DNA from: Streptomyces sp. B1I3
Lineage (GTDB): Bacteria > Actinomycetota > Actinomycetes > Streptomycetales > Streptomycetaceae
NCBI RefSeq assembly: GCF_030816615.1
Contig: NZ_JAUSYD010000001.1
Location: forward strand, 6,098,501-6,162,500
Length of the DNA stretch: 64,000 nucleotides
Direction of reading: 5' to 3'
Made by a program: the position numbers and the translations under genes. This document shows positions 59,196 to 64,000 of this stretch, in pieces. Numbering within the stretch: the stretch's first letter is position 1; every line of letters begins with the position of its first letter. The notes below the pieces were generated by a model. The model was given only the letters and a program-made list of their open reading frames with translations, was not told the DNA's origin and did no database searches.

Positions 59196-59759
59196 TCACG
59201 CGGCGGCTCGAACCATGGCTCGTGCCAGGTCGGTGCTTGCCGAAAGTGTGTCGAGCGGGAGCGGCTGCGTGGCGAGGACGCCCTCGTGCAGGACGAGCAG
59301 CCGGGTGGCGAGGGCGGCAGGGCCCGAACAGCCCGCCGCGGTGGCGAGTTCCTCGAACAGGTGCAGCAGCCAGAGCTTCTGGTCCGCGGCGATGCGGTGC
59401 GCGGGATGCGAGGGGTCCGGGAGTTCGGCCAGGGCGTTGATGAACGCGCATCCGCGGGTGCTGGTTCCGCTCCAGGTCCGCAGTGCGTCGAAGGGGGCGG
59501 TGACGGCCTCGACGGGGCTGTCGCAGGCGTCGACGGCAGCGCGGACGAGTGACCGCCAGCGCTGGTCACGTCCCGCGAGGTAGACCGCCACGAGGTGGTC
59601 CTTCGAACCGAACTGGTTGTACAGGGTCCGCTTGGTCACCCCTGAGTGCTCAGCGATCAGATCCACGCCGACCGCTGTGATTCCGCGGTCGTAGAACAGC
59701 TCCTCGGCAGCCGCCACGATGCGCCGGCCGGCCGGCGTCAGGGGCCGTGCTTCCTGCAT
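59196..59759 (-). CDS. TetR-family regulator
   Basis: The 187-residue regulator has an N-terminal TetR helix-turn-helix (about 8-55; GRRIVAAAEELFYDRGITAV, VDLIAEHSGVTKRTLYNQFG) and a helical ligand domain. ATG 59759 follows AAGAGG; the GTG at 59774 would add five residues but lies inside the operator. It is divergent from an MDR-family oxidoreductase gene, and the operator copies between them suggest it represses both. Confidence 0.9.
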   Translation of the reverse strand: MQEARPLTPAGRRIVAAAEELFYDRGITAVGVDLIAEHSGVTKRTLYNQFGSKDHLVAVYLAGRDQRWRSLVRAAVDACDSPVEAVTAPFDALRTWSGTSTRGCAFINALAELPDPSHPAHRIAADQKLWLLHLFEELATAAGCSGPAALATRLLVLHEGVLATQPLPLDTLSASTDLARAMVRAAA

Positions 59760-59769
59760 GGGCCGCCTC

Positions 59770-59815
59770 TTCACTGATCGGTGTACCGTGGAAGGTGTTC
59801 ACCGATCAGTGTACC
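59770..59815. promoter_or_regulatory. Paired TetR operators
   Basis: TTCACTGATCGGTGTACC (59770-59787) and TTCACCGATCAGTGTACC (59798-59815) differ at two of 18 bases, 28 bases apart. The cores CACTGATCGGTG and CACCGATCAGTG are near-palindromes and exact reverse complements of each other. Both lie in the divergent gap and cover the likely promoters. Confidence 0.82.
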
Positions 59816-59832
59816 CGCGAGGAGGTTGAGCG

Positions 59833-60882
59833 ATGGGCATGCCCGAGACCATGCGCGCAGTGCGGATCGCAGCGCACGGAGGGCCGGAGGTCCTCGAACC
59901 GGCGGAGGTGGCCGTGCCTGCCCCGCAGACGGGTGAGGTGCTGGTCCAGGTCGGCGCGGTGGCACTGAACAACACCGACCTGTGGACCCGCGAGGGTGCC
60001 TACGGCCGCCCCGGAGACCCGAAGGCGCTGTCGGGCTGGCGAGGCCCGATCGACTTCCCGCGGATCCAGGGTGCCGATGTGGCCGGCCGGGTCGTGGCGG
60101 TCGGGGCCGACGTGGACGAGGGCCTCGTCGGTCGCCGGGTGGTCGTCGACCCGGCGATCTACGACACCGAAGGGCCGGACGCGAACCCGGTGGGCCTGAT
60201 GGGGAGCGAACGCGACGGCGGCTACGCCGAGTACGTGACCGCGCCGGTGGCGCAGGTGCATGACGTGACGGAGTCCCCGCTCACGGACGATCAGCTCGCG
60301 ACGCTGCCGACCGCCTACGGCACGGCGCTGGGCATGATCGAACGGGGCCGGCTGACGAAGGGGGAGACCGTCCTGGTCTCGGGAGCGTCCGGCGGTGTCG
60401 GCATCGCGTTGATCCAGATCGCCCGTGCACGCGGCGCGAGGGTGCTCGCCATCAGCAGCGGATCCAAGATCGATGCGGTGCGCGAGGCGGGCGCACACGA
60501 AGTCCTCGACCGCGCACGAGACGTCGCCGAGCAGATTCGCGCCGTCGCCCCGGAGGGCTTCGACGTCGCCCTCGACGTCGTCGCCGGGGACCTGGTGGGT
60601 GAAGGGCTGCCGCTGCTGCGCGAAGGCGGCCGGTGGGTCGTCGCCGGCGCGCTCGGCGGGTACGACGTGAGCTTCGACGTGCGCCGTCTCTACCTGCACA
60701 ACGCCCAGGTGATCGGCTCCGCGATGCACACGCCCACGCACTTCGGCCTCCTCATGGACCTGGCTCGTCGCGCCGAGATCCAGCCCGTCGTCGCCGCGAG
60801 GTTCCCTCTGGACCAGGCTGGCCGGGCGCAGGAGGAACTCGCCCGCAGGGGGCACGTGGGAAAGATCGTCATGCACCCCTAG
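59833..60882 (+). CDS. MDR-family zinc-type/quinone oxidoreductase
   Basis: The 349-residue protein is a medium-chain dehydrogenase/reductase: N-terminal GroES-like domain (RAVRIAAHGGPEVLEPAEVA, NNTDLWTREGAYG, IQGADVAGRVVAVG) and Rossmann domain with LVSGASGGVGIALIQIARAR (about 180-199). The zinc ligands of alcohol dehydrogenases are not evident, so a quinone or enone reductase is most likely. ATG 59833 follows GAGGAGG. It is controlled, by inference, by the divergent TetR. Confidence 0.88.
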   Translation: MGMPETMRAVRIAAHGGPEVLEPAEVAVPAPQTGEVLVQVGAVALNNTDLWTREGAYGRPGDPKALSGWRGPIDFPRIQGADVAGRVVAVGADVDEGLVGRRVVVDPAIYDTEGPDANPVGLMGSERDGGYAEYVTAPVAQVHDVTESPLTDDQLATLPTAYGTALGMIERGRLTKGETVLVSGASGGVGIALIQIARARGARVLAISSGSKIDAVREAGAHEVLDRARDVAEQIRAVAPEGFDVALDVVAGDLVGEGLPLLREGGRWVVAGALGGYDVSFDVRRLYLHNAQVIGSAMHTPTHFGLLMDLARRAEIQPVVAARFPLDQAGRAQEELARRGHVGKIVMHP

Positions 60883-60961
60883 GAACGGCGGAGAGGCCGG
60901 GGCGGCCGGGGCACCCACGGTGGACGAGCCGGCGAGCGGGGACATGCGCGTGGAGAACGCC

Positions 60962-60996
60962 GGAAGGGCGGGACGCGTGATGCGTCCCGCCCTTCC
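60962..60996. terminator. Terminator of the ect operon
   Basis: Perfect 15-base arms at 60962-60976 (GGAAGGGCGGGACGC) and 60982-60996 with a 5-base loop lie 17 bases beyond the ectD stop on the minus strand and after the convergent oxidoreductase gene. Confidence 0.87.
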
Positions 60997-61012
60997 CGGC
61001 CGTCGTACGCGC

Positions 61013-61915
61013 CTACTTCACCGGGGTGAAGTCGCGGGCTCCGATGAACTCGGGCCGGCGGATCGGAGCCGCGAAGGGCTCCTGGGCGGTGTTGTCCACG
61101 CTGTTGAAGACGATGAAGACGTTGCTGCGGGCGTAGGGGGTGATGTTGTCGCCCGAGCCGTGCATCGCGTTGCAGTCGAACCAGGTGGCCGAGCCGGCCT
61201 TGCCGGTGAAGAGCCTGATGCCGTGGCGGTCGGCCATCTTCGTCAGCACCTCGTCGGACGGGATGCCGGCGTCCTGCATCTGCAGGGACTTCTTGTAGTT
61301 GTCCTTCGGTGTCTCGCCCGCGCAGCCGACGAACGACTTGTGCGAGCCGGGCATGATCATCAGCCCGCCGTTGGTGTCGAAGTTCTCGGTCAGCGCGATC
61401 GAGACGGACACCGTGCGCATGTTCGGCAGGCCGTCCTCGGCGTGCCAGGTCTCGAAGTCCGAGTGCCAGTAGAAGCCCGAGGCCCCGAAGCCGGGCTTGA
61501 CGTTGATCCTGGACTGGTGGACGTACACGTCGGAGCCGAGGATCTGACGGGCCCGGCCCACCACACGTTCGTCGCGGACCAGGTTCGCGAAGAGCTCGCT
61601 GAGCTTGTGGACCTCGAAGACGGACCGCACGCTCTGCGACTTCGGCTCGATGATCGAACGCTCGTCGGCACGGACCTGCGGGTCGGCGACCAGCCGGTCG
61701 AGCTCGGCCCGGTGGACGGCCGCCTCGTCGGGGGTGATGAGCTGGTCGACGGCGAGGAAGCCGTCGTGCTCGAAGGACTGGAGGTCCTTCGCGGTGACCG
61801 GCCCGGGCGCGCCCGGCGCGGACCAGATGACCGGGTCCTGGCGGGGAGTGGTCATCTCGGCGGCGCCGCGCGTGGGGTAGAGGTCGGTTCGTACGGTGCG
61901 TACATCGGTGGTCAT
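61013..61915 (-). CDS. ectD: Ectoine hydroxylase
   Basis: The 300-residue enzyme is a non-haem iron, 2-oxoglutarate-dependent dioxygenase that converts ectoine to 5-hydroxyectoine. The YWHSDFETWHAEDGLPNMR signature (about 144-162) supplies His and Asp iron ligands, and WFDCNAMHGSGDN carries the distal His. FVGCAGETPKDNYKKSLQ is typical of EctD. It ends the ectABCD operon; its start is only three bases past the ectC stop. Confidence 0.96.
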   Translation of the reverse strand: MTTDVRTVRTDLYPTRGAAEMTTPRQDPVIWSAPGAPGPVTAKDLQSFEHDGFLAVDQLITPDEAAVHRAELDRLVADPQVRADERSIIEPKSQSVRSVFEVHKLSELFANLVRDERVVGRARQILGSDVYVHQSRINVKPGFGASGFYWHSDFETWHAEDGLPNMRTVSVSIALTENFDTNGGLMIMPGSHKSFVGCAGETPKDNYKKSLQMQDAGIPSDEVLTKMADRHGIRLFTGKAGSATWFDCNAMHGSGDNITPYARSNVFIVFNSVDNTAQEPFAAPIRRPEFIGARDFTPVK

Positions 61916-61918
61916 GGT

Positions 61919-62317
61919 TCAGCCCTCCTCTGTCAGCAGCGGATAGACACCGTTCTCGTCGTGGTCCTCCCGTCCGGTGACGGGGGGATTGAAGACGCAG
62001 ACGCAGCGGAAGTCGGTCTTGGGCCGCAGCGTGTGGTGCTCGTGCCCGTCCAGCAGGTACATCGTGCCCGGCGAGATCCAGTGCTTCTCGCCGGTCTCGT
62101 CGTTGGTGAGTTCGGCCTCGCCCTCGGTGCACAGCACGGCCTCGATGTGGTTCGCGTACCACATCGACGTCTCCGTGCCCGCGTAGAGGACGGTCTCGTG
62201 GAGCGAGAAGCCCACCTTCTCCTTGGCGAGCACGATGCGCTTGCTCTCCCAGGTGCCGGAAGCCGACTTGACGTGCCGGTCGGTGTTCTCGATGTCACTG
62301 AACGATCGGACGATCAC
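61919..62317 (-). CDS. ectC: L-ectoine synthase
   Basis: The 132-residue cupin-fold protein (VIVRSFSDIENTDRHVKSAS, SLHETVLYAGTETSMWYANH, EAVLCTEGEAEL, LDGHEHHTLRPKTD) is ectoine synthase, which cyclises N-gamma-acetyl-diaminobutyrate. Length and start (GTG 62317) match the family. It lies between ectB and ectD. Confidence 0.96.
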   Translation of the reverse strand: MIVRSFSDIENTDRHVKSASGTWESKRIVLAKEKVGFSLHETVLYAGTETSMWYANHIEAVLCTEGEAELTNDETGEKHWISPGTMYLLDGHEHHTLRPKTDFRCVCVFNPPVTGREDHDENGVYPLLTEEG

Positions 62318-62379
62318 GGTGTGATGGTGCCTTTCTCTTCTGTGCTTCTCAGGTGCTGCCTGCTGCGGGGCGTACCCGT

Positions 62380-63642
62380 TCAGGCGGTCTCGCGGACGGA
62401 ACGGGCCAGCGTGCGCAGGCCCTCGTCCAGCTCGTCGGGGGTGATGGTCAGCGGCGGGAGCAGCTTGACGACCTCGCTCTGCGGACCGGAGGTCTCCAGC
62501 AGCAGGCCCAGCTCGAAGGCGCGCTTGCAGACGGCGGACGCACGCTCCGGGTCGGTGAACTCCAGACCCCAGACCAGGCCACGGCCACGGAACTGCGCGG
62601 TCTCCTCCTCGCCGCAGATCGCCAGCAGGGTCTGCTCGACCTGCTCGCCGCGGGCCAGGGTCTGCTTCTCCATCTGGCCGTCGGCCCAGTAGGCGTCGAG
62701 CGTGGCGGCGGCGGTGACGAAGGCCGGGTTGTTGCCGCGGAAGGTGCCGTTGTGCTCGCCCGGCTCCCAGATGTCCAGCTCGCCCTTGAACAGGCACAGG
62801 GACATCGGAAGGCCGTAGCCGCTGATGGACTTCGACAGCGTGACGATGTCCGGGACGATGCCGGCCTCCTCGAAGGAGAAGAAGCCGCCGGTCCGGCCGC
62901 AGCCCATCTGGATGTCGTCGACGATCAGGAGCATGTCCTGGCGGTGGCACAGCTCCTGCAGCGCCCGCAGCCACTCGGCGCGGGCCACGTTGATGCCGCC
63001 CTCACCCTGCACGGTCTCCACGATCACCGCGGCGGGCTTGTTCAGGCCGGAGCCCTGGTCCTCCAGGAGGCGCTCGAACCACAGGAAGTCGGGAACCTGG
63101 CCGTCGAAGTAGTTGTCGAACGGCATCGGGGTGCCGTGCACCAGCGGGATGCCGGCACCGGCCCGCTTGAAGGCGTTGCCGGTCACGGCGAGCGAGCCCA
63201 GCGACATGCCGTGGAAGGCGTTGGTGAACGAGACGACGGACTCGCGGCCCTTGACCTTACGGGCGAGCTTCAGCGCCGACTCGACGGCATTCGTACCCGT
63301 CGGGCCGGGGAACATCACCTTGTACGGCAGGTCACGCGGGCGCAGGATCACGTTCTCGAACGTCTCGAGGAACGCCCGCTTGGCCGTCGTGGCCATGTCC
63401 AGGCCGTGGGTGATGCCGTCACGCTCGATGTAGTCGATCAGCGCGCGTTTCAGCACCGGGTTGTTGTGCCCGTAGTTGAGCGAACCGGCACCCGCGAAGA
63501 AGTCCAGGTACGAGTGCCCGTCCTCGTCCGTGAGCCGGGCACCCTGCGCCCGGTCGAAGACGGCGGGCCAGCTGCGGCAGTAGCTGCGTACTTCCGATTC
63601 CAGGCTCTCGAAGACACTCAGGGCGGGCGGGGTGATGGTCAC
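62380..63642 (-). CDS. ectB: Diaminobutyrate-2-oxoglutarate aminotransferase
   Basis: The 420-residue class III PLP aminotransferase makes L-2,4-diaminobutyrate from aspartate semialdehyde. Motifs include FFAGAGSLNYGHNNPVLKRA, VMFPGPTGTNAVESALKLAR, VDDIQMGCGRTGGFFSFEEA and the PLP lysine in TLSKSISGYGLPMS. GTG 63642 follows AGGAG. It is separated from ectA by 151 bases, with ectC 62 bases downstream. Confidence 0.96.
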   Translation of the reverse strand: MTITPPALSVFESLESEVRSYCRSWPAVFDRAQGARLTDEDGHSYLDFFAGAGSLNYGHNNPVLKRALIDYIERDGITHGLDMATTAKRAFLETFENVILRPRDLPYKVMFPGPTGTNAVESALKLARKVKGRESVVSFTNAFHGMSLGSLAVTGNAFKRAGAGIPLVHGTPMPFDNYFDGQVPDFLWFERLLEDQGSGLNKPAAVIVETVQGEGGINVARAEWLRALQELCHRQDMLLIVDDIQMGCGRTGGFFSFEEAGIVPDIVTLSKSISGYGLPMSLCLFKGELDIWEPGEHNGTFRGNNPAFVTAAATLDAYWADGQMEKQTLARGEQVEQTLLAICGEEETAQFRGRGLVWGLEFTDPERASAVCKRAFELGLLLETSGPQSEVVKLLPPLTITPDELDEGLRTLARSVRETA

Positions 63643-63793
63643 AGCTGATCTCCTGGTCGAGGGGGGTGTGACGGACGGCGGTGCAGCGTGCTTCCACGGC
63701 CGGGAAGCGAGGTCTCGGTGAGGCGGTCCCCGCGTGGTCGCGGCGGGCCGGCCGGATGTGCCGGGTGGTGCGCGGAGGTGTGCCGCGGTGCGT

Positions 63794-64000
63794 TCAGGAG
63801 TGGAACGGACCGATGCGGAACAGCACCTCCGGCAGGTGCGTGTCCTCGGGGAACAGATCCCCGGAGAAGAGCACTTCACGCTCCAGGGCCACGTCGTGGC
63901 GCTGCGCGAAGGAGGTGAACAGCCGCTCGGACGCGGTGTTGTCCGGGGTGATGGTCGTCTCGACCGCATCGAGCCCCTGGTCGGCGGCGACCCGGGCGGC
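63794..64000 (-). CDS. ectA: Diaminobutyrate acetyltransferase, C-terminal part
   Basis: The last 68 codons and the stop of ectA lie in the window; the gene continues beyond 64000. The reading AARVAADQGLDAVETTITPD, NTASERLFTSFAQRHDVA, EREVLFSGDLFPEDTHLPEV ends LFRIGPFHS. This is the C-terminal GNAT region of L-2,4-diaminobutyrate N-gamma-acetyltransferase, the second step of ectoine synthesis. It is upstream of ectB in the usual order. Confidence 0.93.
   Translation of the reverse strand, partial: AARVAADQGLDAVETTITPDNTASERLFTSFAQRHDVALEREVLFSGDLFPEDTHLPEVLFRIGPFHS

Overview
The window is a high-GC actinobacterial chromosome segment, almost certainly Streptomyces. Third codon positions are strongly G/C biased, GTG starts and 1-4 base ATGA/GTGA overlaps are common, regulators of TetR, GntR, IclR, LacI, MarR and XRE/DUF5753-DUF397 types abound, rare TTA codons occur in only three genes, and the ectoine cluster and actinobacterial-type dapD have the expected form. 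I see no rRNA, tRNA, IS element or CRISPR.

Layout. (1) 0.2-10.8 kb: SMR efflux/TetR pair with a palindromic operator; dapD facing a dapA-type gene with overlapping stop codons; DUF4232 lipoprotein; ABM protein; an unrecognised 493-aa protein; a Tat-exported DUF839/PhoX-type protein with a PHO-box-like promoter; a decayed TROVE (Ro60) gene; a small Tudor-like protein; a double TerD protein; a small TTA-containing protein. (2) 10.9-32.6 kb: a large pectin/hexuronate/arabinose island with uronate dehydrogenase, KdgD, a coupled unknown protein, an FCD-GntR regulator, a second DapA-type dehydratase with an IlvD/Edd sugar-acid dehydratase, a carbohydrate ABC importer (no ATPase gene), a Gfo/Idh/MocA oxidoreductase, DUF6807, intracellular GH43, then secreted acetylesterase, pectate lyases (PL1, PL3), pectinesterase and an alpha/beta hydrolase. 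Two CebR-like boxes precede a truncated CBM2 gene and a CBM2/Cip1-like secreted protein. (3) 32.7-39.3 kb: ECF sigma/membrane partner, DUF4097-ABC exporter operon opposite an unusual HTH/GbsR regulator, and a class B PBP. (4) 39.4-43.0 kb: GNAT, IclR, and a ketoglutarate-semialdehyde-type dehydrogenase with DUF1349. (5) 43.1-47.1 kb: DUF397/XRE pair beside an ATPase gene broken by one amber codon, MFS exporter, GlxA-type AraC regulator. (6) 47.2-51 kb: FrnE-like thioredoxin-fold protein, class V aminotransferase, MarR/old yellow enzyme pair with twin operators. (7) 51-59.1 kb: LacI-ABC-GH42-GH53 galactan utilisation cluster. (8) 59.2-60.9 kb: TetR/zinc-type quinone oxidoreductase pair. (9) 61.0-64.0 kb: ectABCD on the minus strand, with ectA cut by the window end.

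How it works together. Secreted enzymes would open pectin and galactan. Importers, presumably energised by a shared ATPase encoded elsewhere, would bring oligomers in, and intracellular GH43/GH42 would finish hydrolysis. Two oxidative, non-phosphorylating routes (uronate via Udh and KdgD; pentose acid via IlvD/Edd and a DapA-type dehydratase) would converge on 2-oxoglutarate semialdehyde, which the IclR-linked dehydrogenase would oxidise to 2-oxoglutarate. The best leads are this split convergent pathway with its matching promoter/operator layouts, the unknown protein coupled to KdgD, and several traces of gene decay (TROVE, CBM2, ATPase).
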